Positions 30,637 to 42,200 of a stretch of DNA of 44,194 nt are shown here, piece after piece (position 1 is the first letter of the stretch; every line of letters starts with the position of its first letter). This DNA comes from a virus, in IMG/VR virus record IMGVR_UViG_3300038701_000415, positions 1 to 44,194 of that record; one strand, 5' to 3'. The notes under the pieces were generated by a model, which was given only the letters and a program-made list of their open reading frames with translations, had not been told where the DNA came from and did not search any database. The position numbers and the translations under genes are program-made.

Positions 30637-33423
30637 ATGGTCAAGTACACCCAGCCGAGCTTCGCAGGTGGCGAGGTCTCACCCGCGGTCTCGGCACGGG
30701 TGGATCTGTCCAAGCGCGCGGTCGCGGCCGAGCGCGCGGAGAACTTCATCGTCGAGGTGACCGGCGGCATGAAGAGCCGCCCCGGCACGCGCTTCATCGC
30801 CGAGGCGAAGGGCACCGGGCCGACGCGCCTGATCCCCTTCGAGTTCAACACCGAGCAGACATACATCCTTGAGCTGGGCGACCAGTACATGCGCTTCTAC
30901 ACCTACGGGGCGCAGATCTTGGATGGCGCGACCCCGTACGAGATCGCGACGCCCTACCTCGCCGCCGACCTCTTCGACCTTGAGTTCGCCCAGAGCGGCG
31001 ACGTGATGACCATCGTCCACCCCGACTACGCTCCGCGCGAGCTCGTGCGGTTCGCGGCCACCGACTGGCGGCTGACGGAGATCACCTTTGCGCCCAGCCA
31101 GCCGCCGCCGACCGCCCTGTCGGTCACGAACAACTACAGCCAGAGCGGCGACATCTCGAACATCACCAAGGCCAACCCCGCGGTCGTCACCTCCAACGGT
31201 CACGGCCTGTCGACCGGGGCCGAGCTCGAGATCACCGGCGTGTCGGGCATGACCGAGCTCAACGGCAACACCTACCGCATCGTCGCCATCGACGTGGACA
31301 AGTTCCGGCTGGAGGGCGTCGACAGCAAGAACTTCAGCAACTACACCGGCGGCGGCACATGGTCGGTCAACGGCGATCTGCTGAAGTACAAGGTCACGGC
31401 CAACAACCGCGCCACGTTCGAGGAGAGCCTGTCGGCCCTCAGCGCCAGCAGCATCTCGATCTCCAACATCACGCAGGACGAGCCCGCTGTTGTGACGACG
31501 TCGTCCCCGCACGAGCTGGAGTACGGCGACGAGATCTACATCGACGGCGTCGCAGGTATGACGGAGCTCAACGACCGCCGCTTTCTGGTCGCTGGCGTTC
31601 CGAGCAGCACCACCATCGAGCTGATGAGCACGAGCCGCACGCTGATCGACAGCACGGTCTACGGAGCCTACACCTCGGGCGGCAGCATCCGCACCGCCTT
31701 TGTGAAGACCCGCGCGACGGCACAGGCGTGGGACAACACGACCTCGTGGCAGCCCGCCGCGGACGCGGACACCTACAACGTCTACCGCGCCGACGACAAC
31801 GGCCTGTTCGGCTTCATCGGCCGGGTCGACATCACCACGTTCCACGACGACTTCATCGAGGCCGACACGCTCGACACCGCCCCGATTGCCGCCAACCCCT
31901 TCGAGGAGGGGCCGGGCTTCTGGCCGAGCACGACCGGCTTCTTCCAGCAGCGCCAGATCTACGGCAACTCTCGGGCGTTCCCGAACCGGCTGTGGATGAC
32001 GCAGACGGGCGTCTTCTACAACTTCGCCACCTCGACCCCGCTGCGCGATGACGACGCCATCGTCGCCACCCTGTCGGCCCGACGCATCAACGAGATCCGG
32101 CACCTGATCCCCCTGAGCGACCTTGTCGTTCTGACCACCGGCACCGAGTATCGGGTGAAGGGCGCGGGCGACGCGGCGTTCACCCCGTCGACGGTCAACG
32201 TCAAGCCGCAGAGCTACTACGGCACGACCGCGCTCCGGCCCATCGTGGCGGGCGAGGTCGCGCTGTACATGGCCCCCGGCAACTTCATCCGCGAGCTGTC
32301 CTACCAGTTCTCCGAGGACAAGTTCATCGGCCGCGACATCACCGTGCTGGCCCGGCACCTGCTCGACCGGCAGGAGATCGTCGACTGGGACTTCGCCCCG
32401 TCGCCCTACGACATCGTCTGGCTGGTCCGCGGCGACGGCACCGCCCTGTCGCTGACCTACCAGAACGAGCAGGAAGTCTACGCATGGACGCGGGCGACGA
32501 CGCTCGGCCGGTTCAAGAGCGTGGCCGTGGTGCGCGAACAGGACAAGGACATCCCCTACTTCGCCATCGAGCGCGTGATCGGCGGCGTCACCAAGCTGTT
32601 CATCGAGCGCCTCGACGAGGGCGAGTTCGACGAGCTGCCCGACGCCTTCTGCGTCGACAGCGGCCTGAGCTTGGATGTGCCGGTGACGATCACCGACATC
32701 TCGCCCAGCAACCCTGCGGTGGTCACCGCGCCCTCGCACGGCTTCACCGACGGCGATCTCGTGGACCTGTCCGGGGTGCTGGAGGTGGCCGAGGTCGGCA
32801 CGACCCGGCAGCAGCCCTCGTCTCTCTACAACCGCGCGGGCTTTACGGTGGTCAACGCGACGACGGACACCTTCGAGCTGTACCAGCAGGGGGCACCGTT
32901 CAACGGTTCTGGCTCCGCCGTTTACTCTTCCGGCGGCGTGGCCAGAAAGGCGGTCACCACCTTGACCGGGCTTTCTCATCTCGAGGGAGAGGAGGTGGTG
33001 GCCGCCGCCAACGGTCGCGTCGAGCGCGGCCTCGGCGTGTCGGGCGGGTCGATCACCCTGAGCGAACCGGCCAGCCGGGTCCACGTCGGGCTGCCGTTCA
33101 CCTGCCAGCTGATCACGCTGCCGGTGTCCAGCTACGGCTCGCAGTCGACGGTCGACAAGCGCGAGCTGAACTACGGGCGACTGACGGTGCAGGTGTCTCG
33201 GGCGCGCGGGCTGTGGGCGGGGCCGAGCCTCGATCTGATGCGCGAGGTGCGCTTCCGCGAGCCGACGACCTACGGCGTCTACCCTGAGTTCCTGACCGAC
33301 GACATCGACGCCACCGTCAAGAGCAGCTGGGACAAGAAGAAGCAGGTCGTGCTGGAGCAGCGCGACCCCCTGCCGCTCACCGTGCTGGCCGTCACGCCTG
33401 ACGTCATGGTCGGGGGCAACTGA
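30637..33423 (+). CDS. Tail tubular protein B (gp12-like nozzle) with FCCH-like repeats
   Basis: 928 aa, gp12-type nozzle of T7-like tails. The N-terminus is TQPSFAGGEVSPAVSARVDLSKRA. Three inserted beta modules, at about 172-240, 275-345 and 685-760, share the pattern NPAVVT-GHGLSTG-EL-I-GVSGMTELN (ubiquitin-activating E1 FCCH-like). Such modules occur as decorative domains in tail proteins. It forms the lower part of the DNA channel. Stop overlaps the next start (TGATG). Confidence 0.9.
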   Translation: MVKYTQPSFAGGEVSPAVSARVDLSKRAVAAERAENFIVEVTGGMKSRPGTRFIAEAKGTGPTRLIPFEFNTEQTYILELGDQYMRFYTYGAQILDGATPYEIATPYLAADLFDLEFAQSGDVMTIVHPDYAPRELVRFAATDWRLTEITFAPSQPPPTALSVTNNYSQSGDISNITKANPAVVTSNGHGLSTGAELEITGVSGMTELNGNTYRIVAIDVDKFRLEGVDSKNFSNYTGGGTWSVNGDLLKYKVTANNRATFEESLSALSASSISISNITQDEPAVVTTSSPHELEYGDEIYIDGVAGMTELNDRRFLVAGVPSSTTIELMSTSRTLIDSTVYGAYTSGGSIRTAFVKTRATAQAWDNTTSWQPAADADTYNVYRADDNGLFGFIGRVDITTFHDDFIEADTLDTAPIAANPFEEGPGFWPSTTGFFQQRQIYGNSRAFPNRLWMTQTGVFYNFATSTPLRDDDAIVATLSARRINEIRHLIPLSDLVVLTTGTEYRVKGAGDAAFTPSTVNVKPQSYYGTTALRPIVAGEVALYMAPGNFIRELSYQFSEDKFIGRDITVLARHLLDRQEIVDWDFAPSPYDIVWLVRGDGTALSLTYQNEQEVYAWTRATTLGRFKSVAVVREQDKDIPYFAIERVIGGVTKLFIERLDEGEFDELPDAFCVDSGLSLDVPVTITDISPSNPAVVTAPSHGFTDGDLVDLSGVLEVAEVGTTRQQPSSLYNRAGFTVVNATTDTFELYQQGAPFNGSGSAVYSSGGVARKAVTTLTGLSHLEGEEVVAAANGRVERGLGVSGGSITLSEPASRVHVGLPFTCQLITLPVSSYGSQSTVDKRELNYGRLTVQVSRARGLWAGPSLDLMREVRFREPTTYGVYPEFLTDDIDATVKSSWDKKKQVVLEQRDPLPLTVLAVTPDVMVGGN

Positions 33424-33881
33424 TGCTGCGCGACCTGACGACCGACGACCTGCCCGCGCTTCTGCAGCACGCCCGGACGATCCACGCCGAGGGCGTCTAC
33501 GCGGCCTATCCGATGGACGAGAACCGCGTCGCCTACATCATGCAGGCGGTGATCGAGGCCCCCAACGCCTTCACCAAGGCCTACGAGATCGGCGGCGAGG
33601 TGGCCGGGTTCTTCTTGGGCGAGGTCATTCAGGATCTGTGGATCGACGTGCAGGTCGCTGTCGACCACCTCTTCTACGTTCGGCCGGAGAGCCGAAGCTC
33701 TCGCGCTGGCGTGATGCTGATCCGGGCGTTCGAGGAGTGGGCCGCGGAAAGCGGTGCTGACGTGATCCGCCCTGTCGTGTATGCTGGCCTTGACAACGCC
33801 GCTGTCAGCGGCGTGCTGACACGCATGGGGTACGAGACCTCGGGCACCGTACACAAGAAGGAGGTCGCCGGATGTGCCTGA
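33423..33881 (+). CDS. GNAT-family acetyltransferase-like protein
   Basis: 152 aa. GNAT layout: N-terminal RDLTTDDLPALLQHA, beta strands (AGFFLGEVIQDLWIDVQVAVDHLFYV) and the acetyl-CoA loop region RPESRSSRAGVMLIRAFEEWA. The substrate cannot be told. Phages of this group often carry a GNAT gene between nozzle and internal virion genes, so it may be virion-linked or act on host proteins. TGATG overlap with tube B; ends inside the next gene. Confidence 0.75.
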   Translation: MLRDLTTDDLPALLQHARTIHAEGVYAAYPMDENRVAYIMQAVIEAPNAFTKAYEIGGEVAGFFLGEVIQDLWIDVQVAVDHLFYVRPESRSSRAGVMLIRAFEEWAAESGADVIRPVVYAGLDNAAVSGVLTRMGYETSGTVHKKEVAGCA

Positions 33882-34420
33882 CATTGATCATCGCCGCTAC
33901 CGCCATCACCGCCTACAGCGCGGTGCAGCAGGCGCAGGCCCAGAAGGCGCAGGCCGAGTACAACTCCGCGGTCGCGCGCAACAACGCGATCATCGCAGAG
34001 CAGAACGCAGCCGACATCGTCCAGCGAGGTGAGATCGCCCGCGACGTGCAGCGCCGCCGGGTGCAGCAGACCATCGGGGCCGCCCGCACGGCCATCGCAG
34101 GCAGCGGGCTGCTGCTCGACGATACGCCCGGCACGACCTCCGCGCTGCTGCTCGATGATCTGCGCACCGCCGGTCAGTTCGACATCATGACGCTAAAGGC
34201 GAACATCGACCGCGAGGAGCGGCGCGCGCTCATTCAGGGGGCGCAGTTCGAGGCGCAGGCTGGGCTGTTCGACCTTCAGGCGGCCTCGATCAACCCCGCC
34301 CTCGCCGGGGCTGCGGCGGGGCTGGGGCAGGCCTCTGGCCTCCTCAACGCCATGCCGAGCGGGTCGGTGTTCCCCGGCGCTGGGGGATCGCCCAAGACCT
34401 CCGGCGCTCTCATGCAGTAA
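33872..34420 (+). CDS. Internal virion protein (gp14-like)
   Basis: 182 aa. A hydrophobic N-terminal segment (LTLIIAATAITAYSA, 3-17) is followed by a long alanine/glutamine-rich helix (QQAQAQKAQAEYNSAVARNNAIIAEQNAADI) and GSGLLLDDTPGTTSALLLDDLRTA, the layout of T7 gp14-type core proteins that enter the outer membrane on DNA ejection. Overlaps the GNAT gene by 10 bases. Confidence 0.78.
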   Translation: MCLTLIIAATAITAYSAVQQAQAQKAQAEYNSAVARNNAIIAEQNAADIVQRGEIARDVQRRRVQQTIGAARTAIAGSGLLLDDTPGTTSALLLDDLRTAGQFDIMTLKANIDREERRALIQGAQFEAQAGLFDLQAASINPALAGAAAGLGQASGLLNAMPSGSVFPGAGGSPKTSGALMQ

Positions 34421-34432
34421 GGCGACGACCGA

Positions 34433-36223
34433 ATGGCCATCCGAGTTCCCACCCCCGCCATCCAAGGCCCGCAGCAGCTCGGCGTGATCCAAGCGCAGGC
34501 CACGGACACGCCGTTCCAGAACCTGACGCTGCCCGACCTGTCGTTCAACTCGCGCATGCTGGCGCAGGTGGGCGAGGGCGCTGCACGCCTCGGGCAGTAC
34601 CTGCAGGAGCAGGAGGACGAGCGCCTGCTGCTGGAGCTGCAAGCCGGGCTGGGCGCGTGGGAGCGGGAGACCCTCTATGGCGAGCTGCCCGACGGCACGA
34701 GCGACGCCACGGGCGGCATCCTCGGCCTTGAGGGGCCCGACGCCTTTGGCGTCACCGAGCGGGTGGGACAGAGCTTCGACGAGCAGCTCGCCCAGTTCAA
34801 CGAGAGCCTGAGCGGCCTGTCGGCCCGCGGTCGGATGGCGGCGCGGCAGTACGCGCAGAGCCGCCGCGAGAGCATGCTCGACCGGGCGACGCGCTTCGAG
34901 TTCGAGCAGCGCGAGGCCTACAACCGGCAGCTCCGAGCGCAGGCGCTGGCCAGCGCGCAGCGCGCAGCGGCGACGTCGTGGGCGAGCGACGAGGAGCTCG
35001 CAGCCGCAGAGACCCGCATCCGCAGCGCGGCCGAGAGCTATTTCACGCCGGAGGCGGTCGCCGCCGAGGCTGCCCGGTCGGCCGAGAGCGCGGTCGAGGG
35101 CGGCTTCGTCGGGGTCTACGCGCAGGCGGATGCGGCCGAGGCGGCGACCCAGAGCATCACCCAACAGGTCGACGAGATGGTCGCCACCGAGATCGACGGC
35201 TTCTACCGCCAGACGATCCGCACGGCCCTGCTGGAGGGCAGCTCGGCCTCGGTCGCCCGCGCCCGCCAGATCTTCGATCAGGGCGTCGAGCGCGGCGTGA
35301 TCCGCCTGTCCGGTGACGACGACCTGCTGATCCGCGACGTCCGCTTCGGCGAGGAGCGCGACGTCACCATGAGCCTCGCGACCGAGCTGTTCGCGCAGTA
35401 TCCCGACGACGTCGGCAGCGCCATCGAGGCCGTCCGCGCCATGCGCGTGCCGGGCGAGCAGGAGTACTACATCATCGAGGAGCTGCAGCGCCGCTACAGC
35501 CAAGCTGACAGCGTGGCGCAGCAGCAGCGCGAGCAGACCTACGACGAGCTGGTGCAGCAGGCTCGCTCCGGCGCGCTGGTGCCGACCGACCCGAGGCTGG
35601 CCGACCTCACCGACGCCCAGCGCAACGCCCTCGACAACCTCAACCGCGGCATGGCCCTCGTCAACGACCCGGCCACCGTCCGCATGCTGAACGACGCCGC
35701 TCTGCAGGGCGAGACCGCGCTTGCCGACATCGAGCTGTCCGACATCGAGGGCATGCTCGACGCATCGACTTTCGAAACTTGGCGCAGCCGGATCACGGCC
35801 GCGCGCAACGCCGCCGCTGGCGAGCCCGCCTACGAATGGACCGGGGTGCGGACGGAGCTGGCCACGACCAACGCCGCGATCACCGCCCGGCTGGCGGTCG
35901 AGGACGAGGCGGTCCAGTCGGACCTGTTCCTGCTGTTCGAGGACGAGAAGCAGCGCCGCCTCGCCGCAGGCGAGACGTGGGACACGCGCGCCATCAACGA
36001 GTACGCCGATCAGCTGGGCGCGGAGATCCCGATCAGCCGCGGCATTCTCGGTACGACGGAGGCCCCGCTGTATCAGGTGCTGCTCGGCACGGTCGAGTAC
36101 ACCATTCGCGTGCCCGGCGTGCCCGAAGAGGCAGTCGCTCAGATTGCACAGCTCTTGGCGGAGAGCGGCGATCAGGTTACGCCTGAGCGCATCCAAGAAG
36201 TCTATGAAGAGGCGACACGCTAA
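34433..36223 (+). CDS. Internal virion protein (gp15-like)
   Basis: 596 aa, nearly all alpha-helical, with LSFNSRMLAQVGEGAARLGQYLQEQEDER near the start and LSGLSARGRMAARQYAQSRR later. The context (after gp14-like and before the giant protein) and helical make-up fit T7 gp15, which with gp16 forms the periplasmic part of the ejection tube. No enzymatic motif seen. Ends two bases before the giant gene start. Confidence 0.75.
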   Translation: MAIRVPTPAIQGPQQLGVIQAQATDTPFQNLTLPDLSFNSRMLAQVGEGAARLGQYLQEQEDERLLLELQAGLGAWERETLYGELPDGTSDATGGILGLEGPDAFGVTERVGQSFDEQLAQFNESLSGLSARGRMAARQYAQSRRESMLDRATRFEFEQREAYNRQLRAQALASAQRAAATSWASDEELAAAETRIRSAAESYFTPEAVAAEAARSAESAVEGGFVGVYAQADAAEAATQSITQQVDEMVATEIDGFYRQTIRTALLEGSSASVARARQIFDQGVERGVIRLSGDDDLLIRDVRFGEERDVTMSLATELFAQYPDDVGSAIEAVRAMRVPGEQEYYIIEELQRRYSQADSVAQQQREQTYDELVQQARSGALVPTDPRLADLTDAQRNALDNLNRGMALVNDPATVRMLNDAALQGETALADIELSDIEGMLDASTFETWRSRITAARNAAAGEPAYEWTGVRTELATTNAAITARLAVEDEAVQSDLFLLFEDEKQRRLAAGETWDTRAINEYADQLGAEIPISRGILGTTEAPLYQVLLGTVEYTIRVPGVPEEAVAQIAQLLAESGDQVTPERIQEVYEEATR

Positions 36224-36225
36224 CC

Positions 36226-39200
36226 ATGAACCAGCCTCTCGACTTTCGCTCCGCACTTCAGCGCCTGAACGGGCAGGGCCAAGACGCCGAGGCGTCGCCG
36301 CCGATCACCCCGACCGCGCCCGCCGTGCCGCGCGAGGACGCTGCGTCCGGGCTGGATTTCGCGGGCGCGCTGGAGCGGGTGCAGACCGGCACGCGCCGCG
36401 CCTCCACGGTGCAGCAGGCTCTCACCGGCGAGGCCCTAACCGCACGCCCCGGCCCGAGCATGCAGCGCGCCGAGCTGATGGGCACGACGCGCATGGGGCC
36501 GACGCGCGAGAATGCGGACGCCCTGACGATCCTGCGCAGCTCGGAGCGGCTGCTGTCCGAGGGCGCGACGCCCGACGCGGTCGCAGAGGTTCGCCGCATT
36601 GCGCGCGAGCAGCAGACCACCCTGCCGCTGGCGGCGCGCACCTACGTCGAGCAGGCAGAACAGGCGTCCGAACAGCGGCGCGCTGCGCTGCTGCAGGCCA
36701 ACCCGGCCCTGCGCCAGCTCACCGACCGCTTCGGCTACGCCGACCTCGTCACCGACCTTGAGCAGCTCGCCGCGGTCGAGGACGCAGCCAACAGCTTCGC
36801 CGGTCGTCTGATCCTGAGCCCGGCGGGCCGCGAGCGCGCGCTGTCGCTGTCGGAGACGCAGGAGGAGCTGTCGTTCCTTCAGGGCATGAGCGCGGCCGCT
36901 GGCCGCGGCTCGCTCCAGATCGCGGCGAACTTCCCCTACACCGCTGCCGGGCTGGCCATCGCCGACGTTCTCGACATCGGTCGCACGCGCGAGGAGATCT
37001 ACGACCGCCTCGCCGCGCGCTACGAGCGGGAGTACATGACGCCGGTCGAGGATCTGCCGCCGTCGGTGCAGGTCAACCTGCAGCAGGTCGCGAGCTTGCA
37101 GTACGACCGGGTGTCCCAGCTGACACAGGACGACGTGCCGCGCCTGCTGGAGGTCGCCGCCAACAACCTCGCATCGGCATCGTCGCTGATCGAGCTGGGC
37201 GAACGGCTGGGACGCAGCCCGCAGTCGGCCGAGTTCATCGACCACCTCGGCACCAAGGACAACACGGTCGGAGCGACCATCGAGGCCTTCCTTGAGCAGC
37301 CGGTCAACGGGGCTGCGTTCCTCGCCGAGACGCTGGCCGAGAGCGCACCGTCGATCATCGCCGCGGCCACGATTGCGCGCCTGACCGGGTCCACTGCGCT
37401 CGGTGCAGGGGCGTCGGGCTTCGCCTCGTTTAGCCGCGAGAACGTCAACACCGCCATCGGCTACATCAACGAGCAGGGCTACCAGATCAGCACGGTCGAG
37501 GACGCCATCGAGGTGCTCGGCAACGAGGAGCTGATGGCCGAGGCGTCCCGGCGCGGCCTCGCGCGCGGCGTCATCGTCGGCGTGCTGGACGCGCTGGCTG
37601 GCCGCGTCGCTGGCACGCGCCTGAGCCGCAACCCCATCGCCGACGTCGTCCTGCAGTCGCAGGTGCAGGGCGGGCTCGGCGCGGCCGGTGAGGTGCTGGG
37701 CAGCCTCGCCGCGACCGGCGAGATTGACGCGCAGGCTGCCTTCATCGAGTACCTCGCCGAGCTGCCGACTGCGCTGGTCGAGGTGCCCGGCATCGGCCTG
37801 CGCCGGTTCGGTCAGCTGCGGGCCGAGCGGCGGCAGGTGCTGCCGCCCGAGCTGGAGCAGCTGGTCGACGCTAACGCACTGCCCTCGGCGCAGCAGACAG
37901 CCGAGCAGGCGGCCGCCGACCTTGAGACGACGCGCGCCGCCATCGAGGAGACCCAGACCTTCGTCCGCGACCCGGACGCCGTGCGCGAGCTGCTGGAGGC
38001 GGCAGGCGATCAGGAGGTCACGATCCCCGCGGCCGAGGTCGAGCGCCTCTATCAGGAGGGCGCGCTGACCGACGCCGACATCGAGTACCTGCAGGTCGCC
38101 GACGAGGTGACGCAGCAGGGCGAGCTGTCGGGCGACGTGTCTGTCCCTGCCAGCCGCCTGCTGACGCTGCAGGGCGACGGCTTCTCCGCGCTGATCGACA
38201 ACGTGCGGGTGACGCCTGACGCTCTCACGGTCGCCGAGGCGCGCGACGCCATCGCCAATCGCGAGGCCGACATCCAGCGGCTGCAGGGCGTGATCGAGCA
38301 GGCCGAGGCCGCGGTCAGCGAGGTCCAGACGCTGTCGGACCAGATCACCGAGCAGGTGCGCGCCGTCGGCGCGCTGACGCGCGGGCAGGCCCGCGCGGTC
38401 GGCAACCTGATGGCAGAACGCTACGCCGCCCGCGCCGCCCTGTTCGAGCCGGGCACGACGGCGCAGAGCCTGTACGAGGCCGACCGCGTCCAGTTCGAGC
38501 GCGCCGATCAAGCAGGGGCCGGGCTGCAGCAGGGGGCCGAGCCCGCCACCGAGCTCGCCGCGGATCAGGACGTCGTCGGCGCGCAGGGGCTGCGCTTGCT
38601 GCACGGCACGCCGCGGGCAGACCTGACCATCGACGACATCCAGATCGTGCGCGAGGGGGCCAAGCAGAGCAAACGGGGCCGCAGGACCGGCGGCTTCTAC
38701 CTGACAAGTGTCGCGGACGCTGCGCAGGCTGAAGGCTACGCGCAGATGACCGGCGAGACCGGGCAGGTGCTCGACGTCATCATCGCCCCGAACACACGCA
38801 TTCTGCGCTTCGACGGCGACATCACCCGCCTGAGCGAGCGGCAGGTCAACGAGTGGACCGATCAGGGCTACGGGCTGGTGATCGGTCGCGACGTCCGCGG
38901 CCGCACAGAGTACGTCGTGATCGACCGCAACGCCATCCAGCGCATCGGCCCGGCGACGCCGTTCGAGCAGGCGGGGCTCCCGCTCTTCGATAACCCTCTG
39001 CAGATTGAGGGGCGGGTGACTGTCCGCGCGATTGCAGAGGGGATGACCGAGGCGCACATGCAGGCCTACGGTCGGCAGCTCTTTCCCGAGGACAGCCCGG
39101 AGGACTACGCCGAGGTTCTTCGCGTCGCTCGCGAGGAGCTGGCCGCGCAGCTGCAGCAGCCCAACTCTGGGCATGGCTGGTACTCCAAGGACGTCGACCT

Positions 39201-42200
39201 CGCGATCCAGCAGACCGCCCGCATCCTTCCCGGCCTTGATACCAGAGAAGGCCGCGCCGCGTTTCTGACCTTCGCGGGCATCTTCTCCAATGGTCTCGAC
39301 CCGCAGCAGGCGTGGCAGATCTCGATTGAGGCGTACGAGGCGTGGCAGGCCACCGGCGAGATCGTCCTCAACCGCGCCGACGCTGCGCGGGCGGTCGGCC
39401 GCGAGCCGCGCATGACCTCGTTCAAAGACAAGGCTGGGAGCAAGGTCACGCAACCGGCTGGCTGGGGCCCGCGCAATGCCGCCAACGAGCAGCAGCTGCA
39501 GATGTTTAAAACGCTCATCGAGCAGCAGGGGAGCGTCACCGCCGCCCTCGACTGGCTGGTGAGCCCGCAGCCGCGCGCCGACATCAACCAGCTGATGGCA
39601 GACGCTGGGGTGAAGACCCCGCGGTTCAAGACGAAAGCCGAGCGCGAGGGGCCGCCGACGTACGGGGCGCTGATCTTCAGCGAAAAGCTCGGCCGATATA
39701 CGCTCGGCCTTCATGGTGTTCCGGTCGGCAGCGAGGACACCACGGTCGATTTGTGGTACACCCGCACCTACCGCCGCTGGGCCGGGCGGCTGCTGGAGAA
39801 GCCGGTCGGCAAGGAGGGTGTCGCCTCACAGCCAGACCCGGCGCGTGGCGGCATCGAGCGGCAGACCATCTTCTCCCTCACGGGCGACCTGATGGCGGAT
39901 TACCCGGAGCTGTCGGCAGGCGACGTGCAGGCCATGCTCTGGTTTTTTGAAAAGCGCCTCTGGGGCGCACAGGGATTGAGGACCGATGAGGGGACCAACT
40001 CAGCAGGGGCGCGACAGGCGCTCGAAGCCCGAGGCCTTGAGTTCGATGAGCGAGGCGGAAGCCTCGCGCCGGGTGCAGAGGGTGGCGCAGCTGTCACCCT
40101 TGAACAGCCCGCCATCGAGCCCGGAGGAACAGGAAGCTATTCGGGCGGAGGCCTTGCGCCGCTCGAAGGTGCGCCAAATGTCCGCGGGGCAGCTGGCCCC
40201 GACGCCGAGCTCGTCGCCGTCGCCGAACGCTACGCCGCCGAGAACGGAATAGACCTTCGCCGTCAGGCGGAGTTCGTCGAGGTCGACCCCGAAAGGGCGA
40301 CGCGCATCGCGCAGGCCTACGAGGAGATGGAGCACGCGCCGCAAGATCCGGCGGTGCAGGCGGCCTATGCCGACCTGATCGCGCAGACCATCGCGCAGTA
40401 TCAGGCCCTCGTCGACGCGGGCTACAGCTTCACCTTCTTCGACAGCGAGACCGACCCCTACGACGGCAACCCGTGGAACGCGATGCGCGATCTCCGGGCC
40501 AACAAGACGATGGCGGTCTACGGCACCTATGACGGCTACGGCACCGAGGGCCTCACCGAGGAGGCCATCGCCGACAACCCGATGCTGCAGGACACGGGCC
40601 TTGTGTGGCCCGACCAGAACGGTGTAGACCGCCCGGTCACGGCCAACGACCTGTTCCGCGCCGTGCATGACGCCTTCGGCCACGGGATCGAGGGCGCGGG
40701 CTTTCGGGCCCGCGGCGAGGAAAACGCATGGCAGGCGCATGTGCGCCTGTTCACCGGCGACGCCATCGCCGTGCTGACGAGCGAGACGCGCGGCCAGAAC
40801 AGCTGGCTGAACTACGGGCCCTACGGTGAGCAGAACCGGACGGCCGGGGTCGAGGACACGGTCTTCGCCCAGCAGAAGGCGGGCATCATGCCCGAGTGGA
40901 CATGGATGGAGGGGCGCGCAGGCGACGCTCCAACACAGGAGGCGACCGATGCAACAGAAGCCACGCTCCTTGACCGGGGCATCTCTCCAGACCCTGCAGC
41001 AGTTCGCGGCCGAGGCGCAGCAGCGGGGGCCGCAGCCGTCGAAGGCGTCGAACGTGCCGGTGCCGGATTGGCAGACCAACAGGACCGGGATACCCGTGAG
41101 CAACCCGTCACCGCAGACGACCTCGGACGCCTAGACGACCCTGAGTTCCTGCGCGAGTTCCTGACCCGCCCCGGCTGGGGCGCGGTCACCGCCTCGCTCG
41201 CGCTGCCCGACGACGCCTTCTACCAGCGCCAGCGGGAGGAGAACCCCGCCGCCTACGAGCGGTCGCTGCAGCGTCAGGCGGATCGGAACCAGCGGGAGAA
41301 CGAGTACCTGCGCACCCTGCTAGAGCAGGAGGGCATCGCCTACCTGACGGTGCAGGGGATGTACCAAGGCGAGCCCGACGGCACGAGCTACATCATCGCC
41401 GCCGACGAGGCGACGGTCATGCGCTTCGGGCGCAGGTTCGGTCAGGAGAGCGTCCTGACGCGCGACGGCCTGATCTTCACGCAGCGCGCGCAGGCCGACG
41501 TGCAAGCCACCGGCGACGTCATGGTCGGCGAGCAGGCGCTGGCCGAGGACTTCTACTCGGTCACCCCCGGCGGCACGCAGTTCTCGATGGGGCTGGCCTT
41601 CGGCACCAGCGGGCCCGGCGTGCCCGTGATCCCAGAGGGCTACACCCAAAGCGCGGAGCGGCCGCAGCTGCCGGTGCGCCCAGACGGGACGGTCGAGCTC
41701 TTCCACTGGTCGGGCAGCGAGCTCACCACCGTCGATCCCGCCTTCGCCGGGACCGGGCCGCTGCAGGGCGCAGAGCGCCAGCGCGGGGCGCGGGTGTCGT
41801 TCTTCGGCATCAACCCGCGCGAGCGGATGCGGTCGCAGGGCACGGGCTACGTTAAGGAGGCCGGGCTGGGCGCGGTGCGGCACGTCGCCTTCGTCGAGCC
41901 TGACGCGCTGTACCCGCTCTTCGAAGACCCCGACGGCATCGCAGATGGGAAGAACATCAGCGACGCCGAGGCCGCGATCCGCGACGCGGGCTACCTCGGC
42001 TACTACACCACCGACGACGGCTCCGGCCGTGCGCCTCTGGGCAACGTCGCCGTGCTGTTCGAGGCGGTGCCGGTGCAGGTCGTGCCGCCCGAGACCCCGG
42101 CGCTGGAGCAGCCCGCGCAGGGCCCGCAGACGCCCACCCGCGGCGCGGTCGGCGCGCCCCGCGGGTCGTACACCCTGCCGCAGGCAGACGGCGACCCTAA

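Noticed and set aside
30679-33084. 801-aa open frame on the left strand
   Set aside because: Antisense shadow of the nozzle gene, with no recognisable domain and very biased composition.
34193-36256. 687-aa open frame on the left strand
   Set aside because: Antisense shadow of the gp15-like gene, which fits the operon in spacing and ribosome site.
36436-39714. 1092-aa open frame on the left strand
   Set aside because: It is the mirror of the giant right-strand gene. Its composition (runs of Arg, Leu, Gly, Ala, His) is typical of antisense frames in high-GC DNA, and it has no domain signature.
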